A DNA stretch of 64,000 nucleotides, taken from Thermanaerosceptrum fracticalcis. Lineage in GTDB: Bacteria; Bacillota; Peptococcia; DRI-13. Positions 28,502 to 37,555 of the stretch are shown one piece after another. A program made the translations under genes and the position numbers. The notes below the pieces were generated by a model that was not told where the DNA came from, ran no database searches, and saw only the letters and a list, made by a program, of their open reading frames with translations. How positions within the stretch are numbered: the first letter of the stretch is position 1; the number at the start of each line of letters is the position of its first letter. The DNA is taken from the NCBI RefSeq assembly GCF_000746025.2, contig NZ_CP045798.1:1598501-1662500 (forward strand), in the 5' to 3' direction.

Positions 28502-30130
28502 CAGTAGTTATGCAGTTTCAGGATAATTTTTCCAATTCCATAACCTAAGTTCCAAAGAATGTGGCCAGAATTTATCAATAAGCCTTGAAAAACGCTGGGT
28601 TGCCGTGTCAAAATAGACTTGGATCAACTGCTCGCAACAGCGGATCCGACAACCGGCGTTGAAGAAGTACCTTATCACTTCGCAGAGGGAGGGGGCTTGT
28701 TCGGCGCCTTCTTTATTGCACTCCCAAGAGGCATAACAAAGAAGGGTCTTCGCTGTAAACAAGAGCTCCACATGTGCGAAATGAGCTGTTTCAGACTGAG
28801 CATAGCAAGATGTTAAACCAAGATTCTGTTTAGCGGTGCGGTAAAAAACTTCTATTCTCCATCGTTTAGCATAGGCAGTTGCAGCTTCTTCCGGCGTATC
28901 TACGCGATTGCTTATCAGGAGATACGCATCCTTGAAGGTTGCCGGGCATTCTTCCTCCGGAAGAACTATGCTGCCCTCGACAGCCTGCTTCTCATAAGTG
29001 GCTGCAATGGCAGCTATGGGTAAAAAACGTTGTCTAGTAATGGGTTTTCCCTTGCGTGTTAAGGTCTCATAGGGCATTTTGATGTAAATGTCCGGAATAC
29101 TGAGAACCGATTCTTTGCCAAGGACCCGAAGCTGGGAATAAACTTCTCGCAGCAGTTGCTTCGGATTAAGTTTAATGTAGCGTTCCTTTCCTAGTACCGG
29201 GTCGTAGATTTTCCTGAATAGCGCCGTGTTACGTTTGGCTTTGGTAACCCAGTCAAAATTTTGACCCATCAGCCAGTTCAGGAACTTTTTACACAAAAAC
29301 CAGCGATCCATGGCTACCCAGAGTCTGGCCTTGTTCAACTGACGCACCTCTGCGAGCATCTGTTTAGCAAGATCAAGCTTGGTTTGTTTTTCATTCTCCT
29401 GGCCATTTTTAACCCAGAAGCGCCACAGCATAGGATATTCGAGCCCATTCTTTAAGACAGCCAGGGTCGACACAAGATTAATGCACCATACATGGCACTT
29501 ATCCGAACTGTCAAAGAGCCAACAGAGAAAGGGGATTTTTTTACCGTGAGGATGCTCAATTTTAGTATCGTCTAAGGCAATGATATCGCCGTCGGTCAGC
29601 CTGCTATCCGTGTTTTCTTGTAACCTGGCAAATCTGCCCAAAGAGAACCGGAGCCACTGAAAGGGCTTGGAGAGAAACCGGCTGAAGGCACTTTGAGAGA
29701 TGATTTGCCCGGAAAGCAGTTGTTGTAAAAATGGAGCTTCCGTTGAAAACTTAGCATTTTGATTTGCAGAACTTGAATGATTAGCAAGGCCGCAGATGTA
29801 GGCAAAAGCCAGGAGCCACGCTGGAATTCCGGAGTGTTTGCGTATTCCGGACTGGGAAAACAGCAGAGACAGGTCAAACAAATCCCAAATTGTCTTGAGT
29901 ACCGGGATTCCGGCACCTTGACCGTGATCCTTTTTTTCGAAAGTTGGTTTACACAGTTTCTTCATCAACATCACCCATATCGCTAGAGTGATGGTAAAAA
30001 ATACCATCCAAAGCGATTATGGGGGCTTTTCGAAAAAGTCAAGACCTTTTTTGTCGAAAATTAGGATCTTTTTTAAAATATTTTTTGAGTTATTATTTTC
30101 TATTTATTTCCACCAACTGCATAACTCCTG
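28502..30130 (-). mobile_element. IS4-family insertion sequence (about 1.63 kb)
   Basis: An intact-looking insertion sequence. Its ends are near-perfect inverted repeats: CAGTAGTTATGCAGTT on the left, and the reverse complement of the right end gives CAGGAGTTATGCAGTT, one mismatch in 16. The 7-bp sequence TTGTAAA flanks both sides, the expected target duplication. A single transposase fills the interior. It splits the catabolic cluster between the DctP gene and the MoaD-like gene, so genes downstream may depend on a new promoter or on read-through. Confidence 0.85.
28508..30007 (-). CDS. IS4-family DDE transposase
   Basis: A transposase of up to 499 residues. The acidic triad is visible: GDIIALDDTKIEHP for the first Asp, WVAMDRWFLCKKF for the second, and the family signature Y-(2)-R-(3)-E-(6)-K as YAKRWRIEVFYRTAK for the Glu. 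The frame is unbroken, so the element may be active. An internal ATG (MKKLCKPTFEKK) about 15 codons in is an alternative start. The stop codon lies inside the left terminal inverted repeat. Confidence 0.92.
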   Translation of the reverse strand: MVFFTITLAIWVMLMKKLCKPTFEKKDHGQGAGIPVLKTIWDLFDLSLLFSQSGIRKHSGIPAWLLAFAYICGLANHSSSANQNAKFSTEAPFLQQLLSGQIISQSAFSRFLSKPFQWLRFSLGRFARLQENTDSRLTDGDIIALDDTKIEHPHGKKIPFLCWLFDSSDKCHVWCINLVSTLAVLKNGLEYPMLWRFWVKNGQENEKQTKLDLAKQMLAEVRQLNKARLWVAMDRWFLCKKFLNWLMGQNFDWVTKAKRNTALFRKIYDPVLGKERYIKLNPKQLLREVYSQLRVLGKESVLSIPDIYIKMPYETLTRKGKPITRQRFLPIAAIAATYEKQAVEGSIVLPEEECPATFKDAYLLISNRVDTPEEAATAYAKRWRIEVFYRTAKQNLGLTSCYAQSETAHFAHVELLFTAKTLLCYASWECNKEGAEQAPSLCEVIRYFFNAGCRIRCCEQLIQVYFDTATQRFSRLIDKFWPHSLELRLWNWKNYPETA

Positions 30131-30137
30131 TTGTAAA
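30131..30137. repeat. right 7-bp target duplication of the IS element
   Basis: TTGTAAA, identical to 28495-28501. Confidence 0.65.
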
Positions 30138-30205
30138 AAATACTTAAAAATTTTACAAAGATGGCTTCACATAGGAAAAACCTATGTGAAGCCAATAATA
30201 GGCGA

Positions 30206-31231
30206 TTATTTAGTATCAAGAATCCTTTGAATCAAATCTGTAACTTTAAGCTTTTCCCCATACTCCTTGTATACGGGCTGTACAGCGGCCTTAAATGCTT
30301 CCTTGTCCGGATTCATTTCTACTTGCATTCCTAATCCAGGTAGTTCCTTTATAGCCTTATCTTCCAATTCTTTGATATAATTCCTTTCATAGGTGGCAGT
30401 TTCGCGTGCTGCTTCTACTACAATTTTCTGTAGATCTGCAGGGAGTTTATCATAAGTTTTCTTACTCATCATAATTACTGCCGGTGCATAAACATGCCCT
30501 GTCATAGAGATATATTTCTGAACCTCATATATTTTTTGGGTATAAATAGTCTGCACTGGATTCTCCTGTCCATCAACAGTTCCCTGTTGAAGGGCCGTAT
30601 ACACCTCAGTCCAAGCCATGGGAGTCGGGTCCGCACCTAACTGTTTCCAGAAGGATACGTGCAGAGGAATTTCCTGTACACGAATTTTCATACCCTTAAC
30701 ATCTTCGGGTTTCTTAATTATTTTCTTCGAGTTAGTTACATGTCTAAATCCATTCTCCCAGAAGGCTAATCCAACAATGCCTTTTGCTTCAAAATCTTTC
30801 AATACCTCACTACCAATAGGCCCATCTAAAACTTTATAAGCATGCTCTGCATCCCTAAATATAAAAGGCAGGTCAAACACTTGAAGCCTGGGTACAAACC
30901 CAGTAACCGTAGCTGTTCCGCTAACAGACATGTCTACAGTACCTAATTGTAACCCCTCAGCTAATGTTCTATCGTTACCCAATTGTGCACTAGGATATAC
31001 TTCAATTTTTAGCTTTCCGTTACTCTTTGTCTCAACCTTTTTAGCAAACTCTACAGCCCCCTTATGGAAAGGACTGCTTTCATTTAAAACGTGGCCTAGT
31101 TTTAAAACTATTGGACCTTGTTGATTGTTCTTTGGTGCTTCTGCCGGCTTATTACCGCCACAACCAACAATTAAAAGAGAAATGCTTAGTAGTAAGATCA
31201 TCATCCATGTTAACCCTTTTTTTCCCTTCAT
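30206..31231 (-). CDS. dctP: TRAP transporter substrate-binding protein (DctP, second system)
   Basis: A 341-residue lipoprotein of the DctP family. The signal peptide ends in SLLIVGC, so the mature protein should be tethered outside the membrane. LKLGHVLNESSPFHKGA, KIEVYPSAQLGNDRTL and YTALQQGTVDGQENP match the family. I chose ATG 31231 because GGGAGG lies 8-9 nt upstream. A longer frame starting at GTG 31300 also has a G-rich sequence before it but would put 23 residues ahead of the signal peptide. It is separated from its DctQ and DctM partners by three enzyme genes, and belongs to the glycyl-radical cluster. Confidence 0.93.
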   Translation of the reverse strand: MKGKKGLTWMMILLLSISLLIVGCGGNKPAEAPKNNQQGPIVLKLGHVLNESSPFHKGAVEFAKKVETKSNGKLKIEVYPSAQLGNDRTLAEGLQLGTVDMSVSGTATVTGFVPRLQVFDLPFIFRDAEHAYKVLDGPIGSEVLKDFEAKGIVGLAFWENGFRHVTNSKKIIKKPEDVKGMKIRVQEIPLHVSFWKQLGADPTPMAWTEVYTALQQGTVDGQENPVQTIYTQKIYEVQKYISMTGHVYAPAVIMMSKKTYDKLPADLQKIVVEAARETATYERNYIKELEDKAIKELPGLGMQVEMNPDKEAFKAAVQPVYKEYGEKLKVTDLIQRILDTK

Positions 31232-31338
31232 TACCATTGCCTCCCATTGAATAATTTTTATTAACGTTGGCGATTCCTTATTTTTTAGAAGCATTTTCAC
31301 CCCCCTATACTTTGTAATTATTTAAGCAAAATAATTGT

Positions 31339-32298
31339 TTAGGGTTTTATTATAATCTTAATAATTTCATCGTTATTAACAGCTTCTTCAAAAGCTTCCG
31401 TTATATCAGACAATTTAAATTCAGCACTGATTAAAGGTTCCACATCAATAAGTCCTTGCTGGAACGGACGCATAGCCTTTTCGGTCCAGACCATTCGTTC
31501 GTACTTGGTATGATGAACCAAAGTAGTAGTAATCACTTTAAAACTATTTTGGTGCCAGCGATGCAAATTCAAGGTTACAGGTTGTGTAATCCAACTGTAG
31601 AGAACTAAATGACCGTTATGCTTAAGAATCGTACTGCAAGCGTTGAGGGATTCCTGGGTACCAGCTGCCTCAAAGACTACATCAACACCTTTTCCATCGG
31701 TTAATCCCATAATAGCCTGGTACAAATCTTCTTTTGAAGGATTAATGGTAACATCTGCCCCCATTTTTTCGGCAAGTTTTAACTTACCATCCAAAATGTC
31801 GATAGCAATTACTTTAGTAGCTCCCTTCCTCCGTGCACCTTGTAACATGATCTGCCCGGCAAAACCCATTCCCATAACAGCTACCGTATCTCCTATTTGC
31901 ACCCCAGATTCCAAAACAGAATGCATAGCACAGGCCAGGGGTTCTCCCAGCGAAGCGATTCTCATATCCAACCCTTCAGGCACCGGCTGGAGATTAATGG
32001 GTTTGGTTTTGAAATAATCTGCAAAGGTGCATGAACGGCTAAAAGACATCACCAGATCCCCAACCTGGTATTCATGTACTTTAGATCCTACTGCTTCGAC
32101 TACCCCTCCCCCTTCATGACCAATAAATAAGGGATATTTTTCATTTGGCGGCATTTCGCCACGATAATACATTTTATCTGTACCACAGATTGAGGACTGG
32201 AATGTACGAACAAGAACCTCGTCATCCTCTAAAATTAAATCTTTCTCGACTAAAGCAAGTTTACCAGGTCCTTCGATTTTTAACATTCTGGTTTTCAT
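31339..32298 (-). CDS. zinc-dependent alcohol dehydrogenase (MDR family)
   Basis: A 319-residue medium-chain dehydrogenase similar to threonine/sorbitol dehydrogenases. The catalytic zinc site is CGTD...GHEGGG, and the NAD(P) site is VAVMGMGFAGQIMLQGA. The structural-zinc cysteine loop seen in many relatives is reduced here (FSRSCTFADYF has one Cys), so it may lack that second zinc. I chose ATG 32298 with GGAGG 8 nt upstream. It lies between the activase and DctP, so it probably oxidises an alcohol made or used in the pathway. Confidence 0.88.
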   Translation of the reverse strand: MKTRMLKIEGPGKLALVEKDLILEDDEVLVRTFQSSICGTDKMYYRGEMPPNEKYPLFIGHEGGGVVEAVGSKVHEYQVGDLVMSFSRSCTFADYFKTKPINLQPVPEGLDMRIASLGEPLACAMHSVLESGVQIGDTVAVMGMGFAGQIMLQGARRKGATKVIAIDILDGKLKLAEKMGADVTINPSKEDLYQAIMGLTDGKGVDVVFEAAGTQESLNACSTILKHNGHLVLYSWITQPVTLNLHRWHQNSFKVITTTLVHHTKYERMVWTEKAMRPFQQGLIDVEPLISAEFKLSDITEAFEEAVNNDEIIKIIIKP

Positions 32299-32331
32299 AA
32301 CACTGTCCTCCCTCAAATATCGTTCTTGTTA

Positions 32332-33246
32332 CTAGTTACCACCTACCTTTACGTTAACACCCCTTTTCTCCAACATTTTCAGTATGCTCTCCATCCTCTC
32401 TTGTTCCGGCGGCATTACTGTGAGTTTATATTCCCTTCCTAGTTGCCGGTACTTTTGCTCACCAAATCTATGGTAGGGAAGCAAGTGCATTTCAGTGACA
32501 CCTATCTCTTTTACAAATTCCACAGTGTTTACTAAGTTTTCTTCACTGTCATTAAAACCAGGGATAACCGGGAGCCTCACTGTTAAATTAGCCCCTTTGG
32601 CAGCTAAACGACGGGCATTGTCAAGTATAAGTGAATTTTCTACTCCTGTATGCTGTTTATGAATATCACAATCAAGATGCTTTATATCGTATAAAAACAA
32701 ATCCGTATAAGGTAAACAAGCCTCTATTATCTCATAAGAAGTAAACCCAGATGTTTCTACTGCTGTATTTAACCCCCTCTCCTTACAAAGTTTCAATAAA
32801 GAAAAGGTAAATTTCGCTTGTGTAAAGGGTTCTCCTCCGGAAAGTGTTACACCACCGCCTGAATGCTGATAAAAAATGTCATCTCCTTCAATATCTTGAA
32901 GCACGTCGTATGCAGTCTTTGTTGTCCCCATTATCTGCAGAGCTTCGGCAAAGCAATGTTCCACACAAATACCGCATACTGTACATCTGCTACGGTTAAT
33001 AACATTACCGATCGGCGTACTCGTAATGGCTTTTTCCGGGCAAATAGCTATACATTTGCCACATCCGATACATCTATTTGGGACTACTATAATTTCGGGG
33101 TGACCCAGCTGGGACTCGGGGTTCGCACACCATTCACACCTAAGAGGGCATCCTTTTAAAAAGACTAATGTACGGATTCCTGGACCATCATGGATAGAGT
33201 ACCTTTGGATATTAAAAATGAGACCGGTTGTTCTCTCTATATCCAT
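32332..33246 (-). CDS. glycyl-radical enzyme activating enzyme (radical SAM)
   Basis: A 304-residue radical SAM activase. The SAM cluster motif is C33-x3-C37-x2-C40 (GCPLRCEWC). Between it and the barrel it carries an inserted ferredoxin domain with two cysteine sets (CIGCGKCIAICPEKA and CTVCGICVEHCFAEA), typical of activases for glycerol-dehydratase-like and sulfonate-lyase-like enzymes and absent from the short pyruvate formate-lyase activases. It installs the glycyl radical on the enzyme encoded directly upstream (20-nt gap), acting anaerobically in the cytosol. Confidence 0.94.
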   Translation of the reverse strand: MDIERTTGLIFNIQRYSIHDGPGIRTLVFLKGCPLRCEWCANPESQLGHPEIIVVPNRCIGCGKCIAICPEKAITSTPIGNVINRSRCTVCGICVEHCFAEALQIMGTTKTAYDVLQDIEGDDIFYQHSGGGVTLSGGEPFTQAKFTFSLLKLCKERGLNTAVETSGFTSYEIIEACLPYTDLFLYDIKHLDCDIHKQHTGVENSLILDNARRLAAKGANLTVRLPVIPGFNDSEENLVNTVEFVKEIGVTEMHLLPYHRFGEQKYRQLGREYKLTVMPPEQERMESILKMLEKRGVNVKVGGN

Positions 33247-33266
33247 TAGTTATAAATCTCCCCTCG

Positions 33267-35639
33267 TTAAAGCATGTGCTCAGTCCTTTCGATAATGTCA
33301 TCTTGCAGCTTCTTATCCAAATCTACAAACATAGCACTATAGCCAGCCACCCTCACCATCAAATCGCGGTTATTTTCAGGATCTAATTGCGCCATCCTGA
33401 GAGTATCTGCCGACACAACATTAAACTGGATATGCATTAATTTTAAAGAACAAAAACTACGCAATAGAGAAATTAGTTTTTTCATGTCGTTTTCACTCTT
33501 GAGAGCAGAAGGATGAAATTTTATGTTTAATAATGTTCCATTTGTTGCGGCAGCATGTTCCACTCGACTTACAGAACGTAAAACAGCAGTTGGTCCTTTA
33601 ACATCACAACCGTGTACCGGTGAAATCCCGTCAGCTAAGGGAATACCCTTCTTCCTGCCATTGGGAAGGGCCCCCACAACGCCACCTAATGGCACATTTG
33701 ATGCTACTGGATAAAGGCCGGGGCGATATTTACCACCGCGCGGATTATTATACTGGGCTACTTCCCGACAATAAAAGAGTCCTACCTCCCGAGCCAGCAG
33801 GTCTGGTGTAGTTTCCGCATTACCATATTTAGGTGCTTTATTACGCAATAATAAACGCACATCCTCCTGACCCTCGAAATCATTACTAAGGGCATCAATT
33901 AGTTGATCCATTGATAACAGTTTCTTTTCAAACACGAGTGTTTTAATTGCAGTCAGTGAATCAGCCACATCTGCCAGCCCAATACCCTGAGGTCCGGTAA
34001 AATTAAACCTGGCTCCACCTTCGGCTAAATCCTGACCTTTAGCAATACAATCATCCATAAATGATGAAACGAAGGGAGTGGGTATCAATTCCGCATGCAC
34101 TTTGTCCCATGTATTAAGCATCGTAACCATGTGTTTAATAAAATAAGAAACCTGCTTTTTAAACGCCGACATCACCTGATCAAAACTTGTAAAGGTTTTT
34201 GCATCACCTGTTTCTAACCCAATGCGCTTTCCACTAAGCTGGCAAACTCCATTATGTAGAGCTAATTCGAGACATTTACCTAAATTAAACATCGCAGCAT
34301 TTGTCCAACCATTTGTGTTATCGGACGGAGTAGGTTCCACGCAACCAACAATCGCATAGTTTCTAGCATCCTTTAAAGGTATACCATCACTCATTAAAGA
34401 GGGAATAATTATTTCATCGTTAAAAATAGCTGGTTTACCGCCACCCGTTTTAATCAATTCAACTACTTTTAGAAGAAAACGTTCAGGTGTTCCACTGTGG
34501 AGTCTAATGGAGAGGGCAGGTTGAGGCAACATGATATGACGGTCTGCTTCAAGACACAGGTAGGAAAGTTCATTAGTAACATCTTCCCCATCTTCATTTA
34601 TCCCACCCAAAATGAGATTTTCGGACATGGTTACTCCGCCAAAATATTTAGCGGCAGGCGGAATATCACTGAGTTTAATAACCTCATTCATCTTGATCCA
34701 TACACAGTCTAGTAACTCTTGAGCTTCTTCTAGCGTTAACTTTCCTTCCGCTAAGTCTTTTGAAAAATAGGGATAGAGATACTGATCAAAGCGACCTGGA
34801 GATTCGGCCAATCCGTCTGTCTCAATATGAATTATCAGTTGTAGGAACCAAAAGGCCTGTAAAGCCTCACGGAAGGTACGGGCCGGGTTTTCCGGCACCC
34901 ATCTGCATATTTCGGCAATATCCTTTAGCTCCTTCTTTCTGCTTTCATCATCCTCCGTAGACGCCAACTGTTCTGCTAAATCTGCATAACGTTGGGCAAA
35001 ATGTGATACAGCATCACATATAATCAGAACTGCTCGATAAAACTGCAATTTACTGATATTTTCAGGCATCGAAGGATCTAATGACTCCATCTTTTCTTGA
35101 ACCTCAGTTCGAATACCCCCAAAGCCTCTTTTCAAAATAGCTGCATAATTAGGAACCAAATGACCGACACAATTGCGTAAAAACAACGTAGGAGAAATAA
35201 CCGGATATGTTAGTTCGAAAATCTCCCTTGTTTCAGCAGGAAGAAGCTTCGGTGCAACTTCCAAAACAGTTTTTTCTTTCCAATAAGTTAATATATCTCG
35301 TAGAACCTTTTTTTCTTCCTCTGTTACTAAAAACCTGTTTACTGTTCTTGTAGCAAAACTGTCCAATTGCTCCGCTACCCAACGTGCACCGGTCTCAGGA
35401 AAAACCGGGGCCTTATTAGGTGCACTTGCTTGATTGCCTACGATTAGTTCTCCGTCCCCGATATAGATAGACATTTTTTCCAGAATTCGACTAAGGGCCT
35501 TGGCCCGGCGTATTACCATAGGCTCTCCCTCAGTCTCGCGATAACTTTCAGTAATAAGTACAGCCCGTTCTACACAAATAGCTTGAGGAAAGGAACGCAA
35601 CCTTTTTCGCAAACTTTTTACTCTTAAGGTAGGTTCCAT
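33267..35639 (-). CDS. glycyl radical enzyme, pyruvate formate-lyase family, substrate unknown
   Basis: A 790-residue enzyme. The catalytic thiyl Cys433 and Glu435 lie in VGCVEP, and the radical Gly766 in RVAGYSAMFVD near the C-terminus. His160 in VGHLVPNY matches a conserved active-site His. Compared with my memory of glycerol dehydratase (His281, Ser282, His446, Asp447), this enzyme has Leu277, Ala278, Thr446 and Asn447, so the diol-binding set is lost. A glycerol or propanediol dehydratase call is therefore unlikely. TRAP genes on both sides suggest that an acid or sulfonate is the imported substrate. The exact reaction (dehydration, C-N, C-S or C-C cleavage) cannot be decided. Confidence 0.9.
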   Translation of the reverse strand: MEPTLRVKSLRKRLRSFPQAICVERAVLITESYRETEGEPMVIRRAKALSRILEKMSIYIGDGELIVGNQASAPNKAPVFPETGARWVAEQLDSFATRTVNRFLVTEEEKKVLRDILTYWKEKTVLEVAPKLLPAETREIFELTYPVISPTLFLRNCVGHLVPNYAAILKRGFGGIRTEVQEKMESLDPSMPENISKLQFYRAVLIICDAVSHFAQRYADLAEQLASTEDDESRKKELKDIAEICRWVPENPARTFREALQAFWFLQLIIHIETDGLAESPGRFDQYLYPYFSKDLAEGKLTLEEAQELLDCVWIKMNEVIKLSDIPPAAKYFGGVTMSENLILGGINEDGEDVTNELSYLCLEADRHIMLPQPALSIRLHSGTPERFLLKVVELIKTGGGKPAIFNDEIIIPSLMSDGIPLKDARNYAIVGCVEPTPSDNTNGWTNAAMFNLGKCLELALHNGVCQLSGKRIGLETGDAKTFTSFDQVMSAFKKQVSYFIKHMVTMLNTWDKVHAELIPTPFVSSFMDDCIAKGQDLAEGGARFNFTGPQGIGLADVADSLTAIKTLVFEKKLLSMDQLIDALSNDFEGQEDVRLLLRNKAPKYGNAETTPDLLAREVGLFYCREVAQYNNPRGGKYRPGLYPVASNVPLGGVVGALPNGRKKGIPLADGISPVHGCDVKGPTAVLRSVSRVEHAAATNGTLLNIKFHPSALKSENDMKKLISLLRSFCSLKLMHIQFNVVSADTLRMAQLDPENNRDLMVRVAGYSAMFVDLDKKLQDDIIERTEHML

Positions 35640-35684
35640 ATAATATCATCCTCCTTACATTAAAATCACATTTTTTACCTTTGA

Positions 35685-36965
35685 TTATTTCCCCATAACC
35701 TTCGGTAAATAAAGAGAAATTTCCGGAATATAGGTAATAAGCATTAAAGCAACAATCGCAGCAGCTAAAAACGGAATTAAGGATTTGGCAACTTCCTCAA
35801 TTCGTAACTTTGAAATGCCAGAAGCAACATATAAATTGACTCCTAGCGGCGGAGTTACAAGGCCTAGACAAAGATTAGTTACCATAATAGCACCAAAATG
35901 AATGGGATCTACCCCCATCTTTACCATTATGGGCATCATAAGGGGAGCAAGGATGACTATAGCAGCGTTTAATTCTATAAAACAACCGGTAATTAGCAAC
36001 AAAATATTCAAAAATAATAGTAATATATACTTATTTGGTGCCAGCTGAATTATAAAGTTGGCTATTTGTGTTGGAATTTGAGCATTAGACATAATCCAGC
36101 TAAAAGCTGATGCCGTAGCTATTACATACATTACCATGGCCGATGTCACCGCAGATTGTACAAAAATTTTAGGTAAGTCAGACAATTTTAATTCGCGATA
36201 AACAAAGAAACCGACAATTAGTCCATAAATTGCTGATACTACCGCAGCTTCAGTCGGTGTAAATACTCCACCGTAGATCCCGCCCAGTATAATAACAGGC
36301 ATCATTAGAGCCCATGAGGCTTGTTTTGCATTGTTTAATACATCTTTTATACTTGCTTTATTCCCAGTCCCAACATATCCGTTTTTCTTGGAAATAAAAT
36401 ATACCATTATCATTAAAGATAAACCCACTAAGACACCAGGTAAGGCCCCTGACAAAAATAGGTCACCAATTGATTCACCTGTAGCCACACCAAAAGTGAT
36501 AAATAAAATACTAGGAGGAATAAGTGGTCCTAATGCTCCTGCCGTCGCTTGCAGAGCAGTTGCAAAACTACGGTTGTAATTGCTCCTCTCCATAGCAGGA
36601 ATCATAATACCTCCTATAGCTGCGGTAGTAGCAGGACCTGAGCCTGATATCGCGGCGAAAAACATACTTGTTAATACTGTGACTTGTCCTAAACCGCCAG
36701 GCAGCGAACCAACCAATGAACTTGCTAAGTTTATTAACCGACGGGAAATCCCACCACGCTCCATCAATGCTCCTGCCACAATGAAGTATGGAATAGCCAT
36801 CATCGGGAAAGAGTCAACAGCGGCATACATTCTCTGAGCAACGACGGCCAACGGGACGTTAGTTGCAATAGCTAGTGCTAAAAGCGATGACAGGCCAATA
36901 CTGATGGCAATCGGGATATCTGCAATTAAAAAAAGCGCAAATAGAGAAAATAGAAGAATCCCCAT
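35685..36965 (-). CDS. dctM: TRAP transporter large permease subunit (DctM, second system)
   Basis: A 426-residue DctM-family permease with about 12 membrane segments. The FFAAISGSGPATTAAIGGIM block, GGIYGGVFTPTEAAVVSA and the C-terminal VTPPLGVNLYVASG are present. It is similar in layout to the permease at 3464-4738 but clearly distinct in sequence. It starts at ATG 36965 behind AGGAGGTTC and lies 12 nt after its DctQ partner. It is followed by the glycyl radical enzyme gene. Confidence 0.93.
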   Translation of the reverse strand: MGILLFSLFALFLIADIPIAISIGLSSLLALAIATNVPLAVVAQRMYAAVDSFPMMAIPYFIVAGALMERGGISRRLINLASSLVGSLPGGLGQVTVLTSMFFAAISGSGPATTAAIGGIMIPAMERSNYNRSFATALQATAGALGPLIPPSILFITFGVATGESIGDLFLSGALPGVLVGLSLMIMVYFISKKNGYVGTGNKASIKDVLNNAKQASWALMMPVIILGGIYGGVFTPTEAAVVSAIYGLIVGFFVYRELKLSDLPKIFVQSAVTSAMVMYVIATASAFSWIMSNAQIPTQIANFIIQLAPNKYILLLFLNILLLITGCFIELNAAIVILAPLMMPIMVKMGVDPIHFGAIMVTNLCLGLVTPPLGVNLYVASGISKLRIEEVAKSLIPFLAAAIVALMLITYIPEISLYLPKVMGK

Positions 36966-36977
36966 GAATTGAACCTC

Positions 36978-37481
36978 CTAACAATTTTTTATCTCCATTG
37001 CGGAATTTTGTCTATTTCGAATAATAACACTAAAAAGATTTTGTATGAAACGAATTGCCATCATTAAACTTCCCACCACCAATCCTAGGTAAGGAATCCA
37101 CATAGGTAATTCCATGGCAGTCGAAATCTGATTGGTTTCAAATTGGACTTTAACCAGTTGTAATCCATAATATGTTATGGCTAGACAGAACCCTATACTT
37201 AATAAAATACCCATAACACCAACTCCACGGCGAATAGGCTTTGGTAACTTTTCTACTACTACCGAAACGCTTACATGAGCTTTTTCCCTTACTGCTATAC
37301 TTGCGGCAAGAAATGTAACCCACTCAAACACAAAACGAAGTAGTTCTTCCGACCAGGGTAACGATGACTTAAAAACGAACCTAGCAGCGACTTGCATAAA
37401 TCCTACAACTAGTGCTATCGCCATAAGTATACCTATTATTTTCTCTTCTAATTTGGCGACTAAACCTTTTCGTAAGTCCAT
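36978..37481 (-). CDS. dctQ: TRAP transporter small permease subunit (DctQ, second system)
   Basis: A 167-residue four-helix membrane protein with the DctQ stretch PWSEELLRFVFEWVTFLAASIAVREKAHV. I chose ATG 37481, which has GGGGGAGG 5 nt upstream; the longer frame from 37499 runs across that ribosome binding site and is unlikely. It lies between the regulator and DctM, at the head of the transport and enzyme genes. Confidence 0.9.
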   Translation of the reverse strand: MDLRKGLVAKLEEKIIGILMAIALVVGFMQVAARFVFKSSLPWSEELLRFVFEWVTFLAASIAVREKAHVSVSVVVEKLPKPIRRGVGVMGILLSIGFCLAITYYGLQLVKVQFETNQISTAMELPMWIPYLGLVVGSLMMAIRFIQNLFSVIIRNRQNSAMEIKNC

Positions 37482-37555
37482 TTTTCCTCCCCCTAACAAT
37501 ATTCTTATTTAGCGAAATTAAGTAAATATCACCTCCTGATATTAATCTTTTTTCT

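Noticed and set aside
33267-35639. Calling the glycyl radical enzyme a glycerol dehydratase on overall similarity
   Set aside because: The remembered diol-binding residues (His281, Ser282, Asp447) are not conserved, so a specific name is not justified.
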